From: Selaginella moellendorffii
Taxonomy: Eukaryota; Streptophyta; Lycopodiopsida; Selaginellales; Selaginellaceae
Direction: 5' to 3'
DNA: 64,000 bases
Assembly: GCF_000143415.4 (NCBI RefSeq)
Contig: NW_003314421.1
Location: forward strand, 153,525 to 217,524
Part shown: piece after piece, positions 1-10,845 of the stretch
How the letters are laid out: the number at the start of each line of letters is the position of its first letter
Numbering within the stretch: the first letter of the stretch is position 1
Program-made: the position numbers and the translations under genes
Notes under the pieces: model-generated
Databases searched by the model: none
Told to the model about the DNA's origin: nothing
The model's input: only the letters and a program-made list of their open reading frames with translations

Positions 1-289
1 AAGCGGGGGGGGGGACATTGGGTTTCTTTTAGGGGAAAAAAATGGAGGCCAACAAAAAGAGTTTTGGGCCCCAAGGGGGGGGGGGCAAGGGGCCCAGCCC
101 CAAAAGTAAAGCCTTTTTAGGAAAAGGGAGAGTTACCCCGGAAGAAAGAAACAAAAAGAGTTCTGGGGCCAGAACACCAACGGTCCCATTCAAGTTCGGG
201 AAGACCAAGGGTTTTTCAAGGGGGGAGCTCCCCCCCAGGTTTTCCCCCCCCCCCCCCCCCCCCGAGACAAACAGTTTGTGAAATAGAGC
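1..289. other. low-quality contig-end sequence
   Basis: This stretch is dominated by long G and C homopolymers (near 5-14, 77-85 and 240-263) and A-rich runs. It looks like the poor end of a sequencing contig rather than biological sequence. A short open frame at 42-281 is an artefact of this composition. Recognisable LINE-like coding sequence starts just after it. Confidence 0.7.
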
Positions 290-3200
290 TGTATGTCAGT
301 GGCACAAACCCTCCCAAGTTCCTAGGGGAGTGGATTGACAACAGAGTCAGATATGCCCCACTGGCAATCTTGATCACGCCAGGACAAGACATAGGCCAGA
401 CCCTAGAAGAAATACTGGCCTACAACTTTAACTGGAATCCACAATGGTTCTCGATCCAAGAAGATCATTTTATGGAGCAGGCACGTTCAGGTTCTGAGGA
501 ATGGTGAGAATCCCATTTGCATGGCCACTCCGTCCAATGGCACCATATCATTAGGTGGAGAGACAGTGTCTTAGCAGCGCCTAAGGATTCTACAATGGTT
601 AACATCAATGTGAGAACGTGGAACATGAGGGGTCTAAGAAGGAGAGATCATCAGCAAATAATAAGAGAACGAAATTTAGACAATACCATAGACAAGTAGA
701 AAGAGTGACTCAATGTTTTGACTTCTTGTGTGTGCAAGAGCATAGAATCTCAAGTGTGGACCTGGTTTATAAGTTGACCAAGGGAAAATATTTCTGGAAT
801 CCAGCAGTTTCACGAAGTGGTAGTAGTAAAAGGTTCATAGGAATCCCTAGTTGAAGATCATGCAATACTGGTACCGAGTAGAGTGTTTAAGATCGGGGAT
901 ATGTTAGTGGGGCTCCTGAATGTGTATGCGCCACCAGGGAGCTCTTCCGAAAGGGCAGACTTTTGGAATGAGTTAGTATGCCGACTACCTGCACAACCTT
1001 TGACATGGATGGTCATTGGAGATTTCAACTTTATGGAAGAAGAGCTAGACAAAGAAGGGGGAGAAATGAGAGAAAAGAGAAGAGCAATGTGGGCATAATT
1101 AGTGCTTGCGCTGGGGCTTGAAGATACATACAACATCCCTAGTTTTGTGCAACACCGGCCAAGGTACATATGGCAAGGACACCAGCAACAGGGAATCCAA
1201 CGAAGACTGGATTGGTTTTATGCCTGAGCTATATCAGAATAGTGGAAAATTGGACATAGCCACAGGATATAGAGATTTCTTAGACTACAACTCTGTATCA
1301 TTGACTCTGCCCATCTTAAAAAGGTGGGGAACAAAGAGGCTGCTGCCAATATCAAGAAAAAACTTAGAGGACAGGGATCTCAATGGACACATAAAAGAGA
1401 AGTGGAATCAGCAAGGGGAAGGGGATTTGCACCAGTTCATGATAAAGATAGCCAATGAGATACCAAAAAAAACATAGAGCAAGTGAAGAAAACTCTTCCA
1501 CAAAGTGGAAGCAATAAGAAGGAATATCGAAGCTATCAAGAGACTGATCAAGCTTAGCTTGCTAGATGCAACATTGAGAACTCAGTTAGCAAAGACAAAA
1601 GATCAACTTTTCACCCTAGAAGCAGAAAAGATGGAGGCATTCATAAGGCTGGGGCACCTCAAATGGATGAGCACGGGACAGTGGCCTCCAGGAGAAATCA
1701 ATGGAATAATTGTGCTCATCCCAAAAACAGGGGGAGATGCATCTCTGATCAAGAATTAGAGACTGATCTTGATGCTGAACATGCTTTACAAGATCGTAGC
1801 TAAGGCTTTAGCCAAGAGATTGCAACTGATACTGCCAGAAACGATACATGACACACAGAATGGATTTGTGGAAGGAAGACAGTTGGTAGACAATATATTG
1901 ATAGTGCTACTCACACAAGAACAAGTAAAGGACCAAGGACTAAAGATGGCAATAATACTTTTGGATTATAAGAAAGCCTATGATAGAGTGGATTGGGAAT
2001 TCCTGCAAACTATGATGAGGAGAATTGGCATTCTAGACAAGTTCATAAGATGGACAGCCACCTTATATCAAGGCGCATCAAGCAAAGTTACAATAAATGG
2101 GATAGTGGGGAACATGATCAAGTTAAAACGGTCAGTAAGACAAGGGTGTCCTCTAGCCTCTTTTTTGTTCTTTTCATGGTAGATGCACTAGCACATTATC
2201 TAGCAAGATTGGATGGGCCGGAGGGGTTGGTTTTGCCTGGGTGTAGAGACTCGCTACAAGACATGGTAGTGATAGCAGAAAAGCTGTTGAAATCTAGTGC
2301 CTTTGCTGATGATATGGGAATAATTGCATCAGGCTCCCTGGAAAACATGAGCAAAGTCAAGGAGGACTTAGACTTTTTCAACCTGGCAATGGGCTCAAAA
2401 ATAAACTGGGGAAAATTAGTGGGAATATAGTTGCCAAATTCAGACCTACCAAGCTGGGGGGAGGAGTGGGATTTTAAGTGGCTAAAACAAGGGGAAACAA
2501 CAAGATACTTAGGTTTCCAAGTGGGCCGGGACTATGACCCTCTCCCATAGAATCAAAAAGCAGTTGACAAGCTTAGAGATCAATTGAAATTCTGGGCATC
2601 ACGAAAGCTGTCCTTCTCGGCAAGATGTGTAGTGGCGAACAATATCGTGCTAGGGGCAATATAGTTTTTGGCAGCAGCATAGAATTTAGACAAGAAAATG
2701 CTAAAAGACATGAACAAGCTAATCAGGACATACATATGGAAGGGACAAGCGACAATCTCAAGAGGAGGGGCAAAGGTTGGATGGAGCTTGGTCGCAAGAG
2801 CGAAGTAGGATGGGGGGATAAACATAATTGATATAGAAGAACAATGCAAGGCTCTGCTATTCAAGATCTTTCATTGAATGAATATGCCTGAAAACCAGCC
2901 ATGGAAACTCCTACTACGTCACCAACTGCTAAAAGTCATCCTCGATAGACTAGAACACACAAGGCAGAATTGGGGAAAAGATGAAAGGTAGCTCTTCACT
3001 AATTGCATCTTAAAAATGACAAGACCAAATACATTCTCAGGGAAATTATTCAAGCTATGGAAAGAATTCAAAGGGAAGGTAGAAAAAAGAAAACTAGCAA
3101 ATAGCTATGAGTTGGATTGATAAACAAATATTCCTCAACAAACTATTCCAATGTAAGGGGAAATGCTTGGGAGAAATAAGAGACAGAGGAATAGACAAAG

Positions 3201-3955
3201 TATGTAGGGACCTGTACAGTGCCGGGATGAGAACATATGCAGAGGTTGACTCGATGCTGAAAGTGGGGGAAATGGAAAGAAACAGAGACATGCTAAAAGC
3301 CTTTTATGGCATGGAAATCTTGGCTCACCAGTTAAAAAAATTTGAAACAGCTTTTGAAGACGCATGAGAGTACTGCAAGCAAAGCATGGGGGAAGTCAAA
3401 GAAATGACACCAGTGTGGTGGACAGCCAATGGAAAGGTGATATATACGGCAACTCAAGATCAGACCAAGTGCGTTGTGTTCGATGTTGGGGTGGCCGGTT
3501 AACTGGTACCATACAAAGTACCCAAGGAAAGTATAAGACCGGACATGTCAAGAGTAGAGCCAATACGGGTAATAAGGATGGATAAGTAAACAGCATTGAT
3601 AGACCCGACAATAATGGAAGGTTTTGTAGCCAAGTTGTATTGGTTTAGGCAACAAAAATTAAGCAATTTGGTCTAGGATCCAATGGAATGAAATTGGCAG
3701 GGTAAAAAGAAGGAAGAATTCTTTGCATATGAGACAAGATTGGGATGAAGACTCATTTGGCCAAGTAGTGACTCGCTATTGGTATCAAGAATGAAATGAG
3801 CTAACATACAAGACATGATACAGCAGGTCCATAGCTTTGGGCAAATCCAAAGTAGCTTATCCATATGGTGGGAGTCTCGCCAAAACCAAGTGGGAGGCAA
3901 GGTTTGGGGACTATGTCTAGCATGTGATCACTCTGGGGGGGGCTTCAGAAATCAC
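290..3955 (+). mobile_element. decayed LINE retrotransposon, ORF2 remnant
   Basis: Remnant of a non-LTR retrotransposon ORF2, broken by stops and frameshifts. An AP-type endonuclease domain lies at about 600-1330: TWNMRG (~617), the CVQEH motif (~735), LNVYAPP (~915) and VIGDFNF (~1013). The reverse transcriptase runs from about 1505 to 2430: LIPKTGG (1720), NGFVEGRQ (1860), motif A LLDYKKAYDRVDW (~1960), motif B RQGCPLA (~2140) and motif C AFADDMG (~2300). Motifs A and B are in one frame and motif C in another, so a frameshift lies near 2160-2182. The tail to about 3600 resembles the C-terminal region of plant LINE ORF2. The subfamily differs in sequence from the LINEs at 18-33 kb and 40-48 kb. 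It is inactive; both termini are uncertain. Confidence 0.85.
1505..2430 (+). pseudogene. LINE reverse transcriptase domain, frameshifted
   Basis: Reverse transcriptase core of the LINE above. In order: fingers motif LIPKTGG, NGFVEGRQLVDN, motif A with the catalytic Asp in LLDYKKAYDRVDW, GASSKVTINGI, motif B RQGCPLA, then after a frame change motif C AFADDMG with the paired catalytic aspartates. An in-frame stop near 1757 and a frameshift near 2170 break it. All catalytic residues are still visible, so decay came from indels and stops rather than loss of the core motifs. It would have acted in target-primed reverse transcription together with the upstream endonuclease. Confidence 0.85.
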
Positions 3956-3958
3956 CTG

Positions 3959-3972
3959 TTTAGGGTTTAGGG
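3959..3972 (+). repeat. interstitial telomere-type repeat, TTTAGGG x2
   Basis: Two perfect tandem TTTAGGG units, the Arabidopsis-type plant telomere heptamer. They sit between the end of the LINE remnant and a probable Penelope-like fragment. Two units alone could be chance, but two further blocks occur in this window (11814-11832 and 52734-52761). Confidence 0.6.
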
Positions 3973-3989
3973 TGTCCCCCACACCAAGT

Positions 3990-4400
3990 GCCACACTAGG
4001 GTCTGTTGACTATTGTTACTGGATTTGCATGATGGAGCGTAGAGCACACTATCTTGGTCCATATAATGAATTGTCTGGAAAGCTTCAATAAGGAAGGCTC
4101 TTGGGTATCCATGTGCATGGAGACAAGTATAGAAAAGCTTGCGAATTGCACATAAGCTCTCAGGGTTACTCTCTCAAAAGAGGTAATGCTGAAGTTCAGC
4201 ACGAATAAAAGCAATCTTTTGGTGTTGAGGATATGTTGAGTTCCATGGAAGATACTGGTATGCATTTAGTGGCTTTTGAAAGGGCATTTCTCAAAGCATG
4301 GGCCTTTGAAAAAATGGATGTAAGCTCTATTTCGTTAAAGTGGGAATTGTCATTATCCCACTTGTAAAATAAGGTTTCCAAACCTTTATATAGTATATAA
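3990..4400 (+). mobile_element. possible Penelope-like element fragment
   Basis: The + strand near 4314-4350 encodes MDVSSISLKWELS, which closely matches MDILDISSISLKWDLF on the minus strand near 17250-17290, in the C-terminal part of a Penelope-like reverse transcriptase. The rest is too decayed to read. The fragment directly follows telomere-type repeats, as known for endonuclease-less Penelope-like elements. The identification rests on a short match, so confidence is low. Confidence 0.4.
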
Positions 4401-4763
4401 ATATAACAAAATTCAACTGCATTGAGGCACATGCCATTTTATTTTAAACAAGGAAATGTCTACTCAATCACTTCTCCTCCCCCTGCCACTGCTTCACCTC
4501 TCTCTTCTCCTTGTCATCGTCGTCCAATTTCTTTCCATCCTTTTAATATTGGCTCAGTTGCTCCGAGTCTAGGTGGAGCCCAAGTCCCCATTCAATCTTT
4601 ACTTTCCCTTTATTAATAAAACAACTTCGTAGACTTCCAATAACATGCTGTAACACTTCTAGTATAATGCAAATCCTCTCAAAGAATTGTCTTTTAATAT
4701 TAATACAATGGCATGGAACCCCATGCCATAATAAGTTACATTTTTAAATAAATACATGCCATC

Positions 4764-5626
4764 TCAGACTGTTATTTTTTGCCTCCAACGCCTATACAAT
4801 AATCTTGGAATTTCATCACTCTCCACACTATCAGGATTTAAACCCAATAGAAATGCCATCTCTTCTCTAATACATCCACGCTCACGTTCAGTGGTCGAAG
4901 AACCCATCCGGTTGAGCAGATTATGGAGATGCGGATAGTGCTTGGCTAGACAATATACATGCCATAAATGATGACTGGTGTCTGTCCGATCAAATGGCTT
5001 CTGATATACCGTTCCATCTGCCATTTGGTTGATTTCTGCAGCCACCTCCTGGACTGGCCGGTTCTCTATCACCATCGCTTCAAGCCGTTTTGCAAGGTCC
5101 CCCAGAACATACGGTTTCTTCTCCCTAGTTTCCATACTGCAAGAGATGGGGTGCACTGCATATGTGTGCGTGTTCACTGCAATTTTAATCGGCGAGTCAT
5201 CGATGATGAGGATTTCACTTGACCTAGCAGTCCGGTTCATCACTACAGCCTCTGGCTTGACGAAGATGGGCTTGCTACCCCTCACATGGACCATAGTCAA
5301 GCAATCCTCCTGCGTTAGGAGAAAGTCAAATGGTAATATTACTCGCGTCTGATCGTGCATCATCTGTAGCAACGTTAATGCATTGTGGCGCATCATGGAT
5401 GTCCAAACTCCCAATTGCAAATTGAACCCGGCCCTCTGTTTTAAGTGTCGCATGGTCATTATTAGATCCCGCAGTTTCTCCCGTGTGATTAATGTGAATC
5501 TGTCTCTTTTGACCAACTTGCGACCGCAGGCTTTGGAGGGTGCAGTGACATTCGAGGACGAGCCACGCTCATGGGAGAAAAGGACACCGTTCAGATCAAA
5601 AACGATACAGTACTTTCGCCGTGACT
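4764..5626 (-). other. exon 11: FCP1-like (NIF/HAD) phosphatase domain
   Basis: The last exon codes for the C-terminal ~287 residues. HAD motif I is FDLNGVLF near residue 1281. The region QLGVWTSMMRHNA matches the motif II neighbourhood of FCP1/NIF domains, PFDFLLTQEDC the middle part, and SSEILIIDDSPIKIA near 1414 is motif III/IV with the acidic pair. Enzymes of this family dephosphorylate Ser residues of the RNA polymerase II C-terminal domain or similar targets, using the first Asp as nucleophile. Here the second catalytic position (normally Asp, the general acid) is Asn, so activity may be weak or altered; related plant proteins with DLNG exist. The remaining ~120 residues are unassigned. 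Confidence 0.7.
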
Positions 5627-8600
5627 CTGAAATGAAATGCGTCAGCATAAAAAATGGTATAAGTCAATTTTACCATCTACAATATTAGCGAATGGTGCTC
5701 CCGATGGTTGTTCAGAGGGTTTTGGTCGAGGAAACGTGAAGGGCGGAAATACTCTCCTCTGCAATGTGGGGTCAATCGCATCCGATGGCGTGTGGGCACA
5801 TGCCATTTCAGCTGTAGACTCTGGTACAACTGGCTCAACAGTGGCATGGGGTGGTTCCGATGGCGTGTGATCACACGCCATTTCAGCTGGTGCCTCCGTT
5901 GGCAAAGTGGACATGACCGAACAGGCAGCAGGGGCAGTGTAGGGTGGTTCCAACGGCGCGTAGTCAGACGATTGGGCACACGTTGAGTCCGTTGGAAATG
6001 AGGATACGACCGGCTCGGCGGCTGGGGCGGCCTCATGCGGGTCCAATGGCGCCTGGTCACCGTCAGTTGGATACGTGGACAAGATTGACTCAGTGGTATG
6101 GGCAGCATCAAGTGGAGCGTGGTCAGCTTGCTTGGTGTTGATATGGATAGTAGCCTCCACCAGCTCTGATGACTCTTGCAGGCAAGTAGAGTCCACTGGC
6201 GGATCCATATGCATGTCCAAATATCTCCCTTCGATTGAGATGGTATCCTCCCTACTGGCTACTAAAAACAAACTCATTAGCACATTGAATCGACTATACT
6301 GTACTTACCATCAAGTGCTATTTGGCGCACTGCTGATTCTGAAGGATTGGACATACGTTTCGACCCTTGCTTGGCACTATCCTTCCTCGACACTAAAGGC
6401 TAGAGTTTGTATCTTAATTCAACTGAATAATCTCTACTTACCATTTCTTCTGCGACCTACATGGACAATGTTAGAAATGGTAAAAGGTTAGGAATGGATG
6501 TACTATTATTTACCTGATGGTTTGTCTTGTATGACCTTCCTCCGCTGCTCTTTGGCCACCTCAGGCTGGCCATCGTCGTCATCATCGTCATCGTCGTTAT
6601 TGTGATCGTCACCATTGTGAGGACCATCCAAGTCCTCTTCGTCCTCCTCTTCTTCGTCCTCCTCTTCTTCGTCCTCCTCTTCTTTGTCCTCCTCTTCATC
6701 CTTCTGCTCTTCCTGCTCATTATCTTTCTCTGGCTCCTCATCCCCCTCCTGCATTTCTTCCATAGGCTGCTCAGGCTGGATGGCTTGTTTTTCCAGGACC
6801 ATCTTGGGAAAATCATCTGGCCGAGTCTCCATCTCAAAATACAAGACATCCATAGCCTGTTTTAGTGCTTGACCTAGGACCGTATCCTCACCCGACTGTC
6901 TTAACATGGTTTCTGCACATTCTTGCACCCTTTGAAGACGACGAGATGAGAAAAACGTGGCCCTGACTTGAAAAGCATCCCTCATCCATTGTACCTCTCC
7001 ATTGAGATTGGGGAAGGGGAGTCCGCCATAGGAATCTGAGTCAGAAGGTGGTGACTGGCTCCTTTCACTCAGCCCTTGATCTGCAATGAATGGCATGAGC
7101 ACATACGCCATAACCGCGAGGCATTACCTATCATCTTTTCGTTGCCCTTCTTCCTTTTCGAATCAAACGCCTCTGATCCCGACGACTGTCCAACGTGCTT
7201 TCGCTTTTTATGACCACTGTCAGTTTGAGCTTGGCTGGTGCTTGCCTGTTTTGCCTTTGAAGAAGTGTCTCCTGCAAGGAATGGCATGAGACCACACGCC
7301 ATTGCAAATATAATTTGTACCTCCTTTTTTCCTATTGCTTGTCTGTTTGTCCTTCTTCGACGCGCCACCAGTGCGCTTTTCAGTCCTCGTGTCTGAATAT
7401 TCACAACGATCTATAATCAAAATGGCGTGAGGCCTCACGTGACCTTACCTTGTGCAGGTTGTGAGCTCGGCCTAACATCAGTAGCTGTTAACGCCGTTTC
7501 AGCATCTGGGGGTGGCCACGCTCCTGCATACAGAGCTTGTGAGATAACATTTAAACTTAAAGTGCGTACTCACCAGGTTCGTAGAGAAGATACTGTTTTT
7601 CTTTGGCAACTGTAATTATATGCTCCATTGAAGTCACCTCTTCAATGGAGTTTGTCACCGCAACACACGGGACACCCTTGAGTAGTGCGGCTCGAAAGAA
7701 TAGTCCGCCGCAGTTGTACTCGACAACGCATTTGCCCTTGGAGTCACCCGCTATTGCGTTGAAGACCCAGCTGAGCATTTCCCATGCTGCACCTGGAGCT
7801 TTCTTTGGATTCAAAAGCTCCATAGCCGTCTTCAGTTCCTCAGGCACGGGTAAATTGACCTCCCTCAGATCAATTCGATTGGCCTTGTCGAACGAAGCTG
7901 GGAAGTCACTCCAGTCCCACTCTGCTGCAGGACCAATAACAAGGGCGAGTGTGAAGATGCGGACATTCGTCGGTATCTTCTTCTTAGCCATTATACCATG
8001 GATCTCCTGCATCTCCTTGCCTTTCAACCGAGCCTTCACCTCGTTCAAGGCCTTCCAGAACTTGTGATAGGATTCGGAGTCGTAGATCATATAGTGGACT
8101 GAAGATTCCACCTCCGCAAGTCCCACCATTAAGTCAATGATGGAGCTGACTTCGTCTACATGAGTGATCTCCTCGTTTGTGAAGTCCATCACACAAAAGA
8201 TGTTCTTGACCTGCTCATCTCCGCGGGAAACGATGCTCCTCCACCTTTGATCCTCATCCGAATTCACGTATACCCGGTAAGGTTCTTGATAGGCCTCTGC
8301 TGCGGGGTCGAGCTGTTTCTGAAGCCGGCGGTCGACATCCCTCTTAATGAAATTTGGATACTGATCCAACTTCTCAGCTTTACTTTTCGTGGCATCCCGC
8401 AGCAGATCGATGAACTTGGGGGCCCCCTTCACGTAGTCGTCGATGTCTTCATTTGACAAGTCCAGCTCTTCACCACGTAGAAGAGCATTAGCCACTGTCA
8501 GAAGGTCGTCGTCGTCTAGAGACCGCGAGAAACGCAAGGCGTTGAGCTTCAAATCATTGGGCTTCCGGCCGTCCTCCACACCCATTGAGTTTAGCAACTC

Positions 8601-10201
8601 CCCGTCATGGTACTTCCTCAGCACATCTACCCATTTGTCAAAAACAACTTTTGTCGCGAGTAGAATGTTATGGATGCTGAGTGTGTCATTGACCCCCAGT
8701 GTTTTCGAGAGAAGACTCGAGAATTCCTGCAATGGAAATGGCGTGAGGCCACATGCTATGCCACATGCAACGAGGCTTACCTGCCAGGCGCTAGTTGCTA
8801 GTGCATGTCCTTGTCCTGGTTTTTGTGGCTTCTTCAGTTAAACCCAGAGCTTCCGTGTTCGTGCCAATGTCTCGTGCAGACCCGATTTGTAGCACGTTTC
8901 TTGCTTGACATTCTGCGCGTGGGAGATGTATATGATAGATCGGAGGGGCGAGTTGCCTTTTATCAGGCGGACAACTCTTGTCTTGAAGACTTTCTTCACC
9001 TCCTCGCCCACCATAATATCCACAACTATCTCTTGCATCGCCAAGCTAGAATGCTGCCCGGAGACGGCATAGAACCGGATGTTCTGATCGTCCAACACCT
9101 TCCTATTGATCAAGTCTAGAAACCTCGTCTCGCCCTTCATTGTTCGGTAGTAGGGGATCACGTCTGCGATGTCGGGTGTTACTGGACTTGCCAGCATCTT
9201 CTGCTTCAGTTTCTCCACCCACTCATCAGATACTAGCCTGTGGTTGTATTTGCTTTGGATCTCGATACGGCTCACGTCGATTGTATATACTTTGTTGGAA
9301 TAGTAACAAGTACTATTATCTGCGACGATTTTTGCTGCCTCTTCTTGCTCTTTCTGCTCTTTGCGGCTCTTCTTTTTGGTGGGTGTAGTGTTCGAACCCG
9401 AGGCAATGGCATCACCGAGTAGCTTCTTTTTTGGAGCAGCAGAGTCGGACGTCGGCTTGAGCTTGACCACCCTTTTCTGCTTCGGGGTAGTTTCCAGATC
9501 GACCCCCTTCCCCTTCGCTTCGCAAACTGGAGGCACTCTCAACGGCTCAATGTTGGAATATAGTTTTTGAACATCGCCGTAGGTGAGGTCCGTGGATTCC
9601 ATGTGATCTTCATAGACCCGCAGCGTCTTTGAAATTGTGGGCCTCCTGGACAACCTCTCCCTAGCTCCCTCTAGGAATTCCTGATAGCCGCTGCCCCCCT
9701 CCGGGAAGCCGCTAGGATGTGCAAGGTGGATCTTGAAGGCGGACGCTGTCTCTACCACAAGTGCCAGTCCATATTCTTGCATGGAACTGCATGGAGTGTC
9801 TGTCACTTGGATGAGGATCCCCATGCATTCTTTTCTCCCACCATCTGTGTTGTACAGCATCAGATCCTCGCCTTCCATCCCGAAAGTCCAACTGGTGAGC
9901 TCCTCCCCCTTCTCTGCATCCACATTGACAGTGGCTGGAAGAAGAACGCAATTCCTCGCCTGTTCAGAAATGCACAACAATTAGAGCTGACAGATGAAAA
10001 GCTAGCAGCTGGAAATAACGTGAGGCCACACGCCATTCACCACTGCATCAGATGTCTTGAGGCTGCATCCTAAGATGGCGTGATGCTACACGCCATCTGT
10101 AACCGGACTGCACTCGAGAGCCCAATCGGTGCATGCCAATGTTGCTACTGAATGGCATGTGGCCTCATGCCATTTTCTACTTGGCCTAAAAGACTTACCA
10201 T
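4764..10201 (-). CDS. ParB/Srx-like + methyltransferase-like + FCP1-like phosphatase fusion protein, 11 exons
   Basis: Spliced model, minus strand; exons 10201-10199 (ATG only), 9959-8844, 8726-7574, 7523-7449, 7392-7321, 7271-7128, 7080-6514, 6456-6442, 6392-6309, 6261-5674 and 5626-4764 (TGA). They sum to 4680 nt, 1559 residues, with an unbroken frame. Introns are GT-AG, and the last eight are all phase 1 and 47-57 nt long. The ATG is the last codon of its exon, so the rest of that exon is 5'UTR. Domains: basic region ~190-215; ParB/sulfiredoxin-like ~223-370 with SGQHS near 301; Rossmann-like segment ~700-760; Lys-rich ~785-850; Glu/Asp tract ~975-1020; Pro/Thr-rich repeats ~1080-1240; FCP1-like HAD domain ~1276-1420. 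A nuclear role is inferred. Weakest points: the donor at 8843 and the 15-nt exon. Function is unknown. Confidence 0.72.
7574..8726 (-). other. exon 3: helical region plus Rossmann/methyltransferase-like segment
   Basis: This exon codes for residues 374-757 of the fusion protein. The first two thirds are predicted helical, rich in charged residues and unrecognised. The end reads CVVEYNCGGLFFRAALLKG followed by VPCVAVTNS. That layout (hydrophobic strand, Gly-rich turn, helix with AALLKG, second strand) resembles the SAM-binding FxGxG region of N6/N4-type DNA methyltransferases, whose usual companion motif is DPPY or SPPW. No clear DPPY is visible, so if it is a methyltransferase it is probably degenerate. 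ParB-methyltransferase fusions are common in phages and bacteria, which gives the idea some support. It remains an inference. Confidence 0.35.
8844..9959 (-). other. exon 2: N-terminal region with ParB/sulfiredoxin-like domain
   Basis: This exon codes for residues 2-373. The first ~185 residues are not recognised. A lysine-rich linker (KKKSRKEQKEQ) looks like a nuclear localisation signal. After it, VYTIDVSRIEI, a helix containing EWVEKLKQKML, and FYAVSGQHSSLAMQEI follow the order of a ParB/Srx fold: a beta strand ending in a recognition turn, a helix, then a G-[QH]-H/R motif before a helix. GQHS resembles the GQHR signature of DndB/ParB-like proteins. ParB/Srx domains bind nucleotides or DNA, or act as nucleases; which applies here cannot be told. 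The end of the exon is set by a weak donor (GTTTAA at 8843-8838), which joins in frame to the acceptor at 8727. Confidence 0.5.
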
Positions 10202-10845
10202 TTGAAGCCGAATGGAGGCCGTGACAATCGAGGCCGGACTCGCTGGCGAATGTGCACTGTGTGTGCAGCGGATCGTAGCAGCAAGGCTACTCTGCCACTT
10301 ACAGTTGGAGAGTGGCGCTGAAATCTCCCGGGACGCCAAGTGGGCTGCGTGTGGGTGGCGGAGTGGGCGGCGGAGTTGGCGGCGAAGTTACAAACTGGGT
10401 GTGTCTTGAAGTGGACGCCGATGCACACGAGCGCGATGCGAGCGCGAGTGTGATGCAAGCGCGAGTGGACGCCGATGCACACGAGAAACCTGTAGAGAAG
10501 GCGCGAATGTGAGCGTGATCGCGAGTGGGAGCGCGATGCGAGCGCGAGTGTGATGCGAGCGCGGGCGCGAGTGTAGCGCGAGTGTGCGAGCGCGAGTACG
10601 AAGCAAAATGCAAAATCTAACCTCACACGCGCGAAATGTCACAACGGTTGGTAATCCCGCCACGTCATCATTCCTCGGACTTGGGCGCCACCATTAATTT
10701 CTGGATTTCCGCGCGCATGCAAGCACGCAAAATCCAAAAGAAATCCGCAACGTCATCATTCCTCGGACTGCATGCACGCGAAATCCAAAAGAAAGATCAT
10801 GATTGGGATATCATTTAATACCCTCGCTATATTTATACCATGCAT
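10202..10845 (-). promoter_or_regulatory. promoter and long 5'UTR of the ParB/FCP1-like gene
   Basis: On the minus strand TATAAATATA lies at 10837-10828, a canonical TATA box, which would place the transcription start near 10800 and give a ~600-nt 5'UTR. An imperfect tandem duplication spans about 10650-10795: an ACGTCATCATTCCTCGGACT block (10664-10683 and 10750-10769) and a block ending AAATCCAAAAGAAA each appear twice. ACGTCA is the core of bZIP (TGACG) binding sites. From 10400 to 10600 the sequence is a CpG-rich imperfect minisatellite built from GAGCGCGATGC-like and GTGGACGCCGATGC units. No protein function is assigned to the open frames across this minisatellite. Confidence 0.5.

Noticed and set aside
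42-281. 79-codon open frame at the contig end
   Set aside because: Gly/Pro/Lys-rich product of homopolymer runs in poor-quality sequence.
4422-4616. Short plus-strand frame with Pro/Ser-rich product
   Set aside because: No domain, no splice context, lies in the 3' flank of the minus-strand gene.
6527-6872. Hydrophobic plus-strand frames (poly-Leu/Val/Phe and poly-Ser)
   Set aside because: Antisense of the Glu/Asp tract of the ParB/FCP1-like gene; composition shadow.
8838-9980. Separate 380-residue gene ending at 8838
   Set aside because: The stop is only reached if the donor at 8843 is ignored. Splicing to 8726 keeps the frame, and the next exon has an acceptor but no start codon. Kept as one gene, with moderate certainty.
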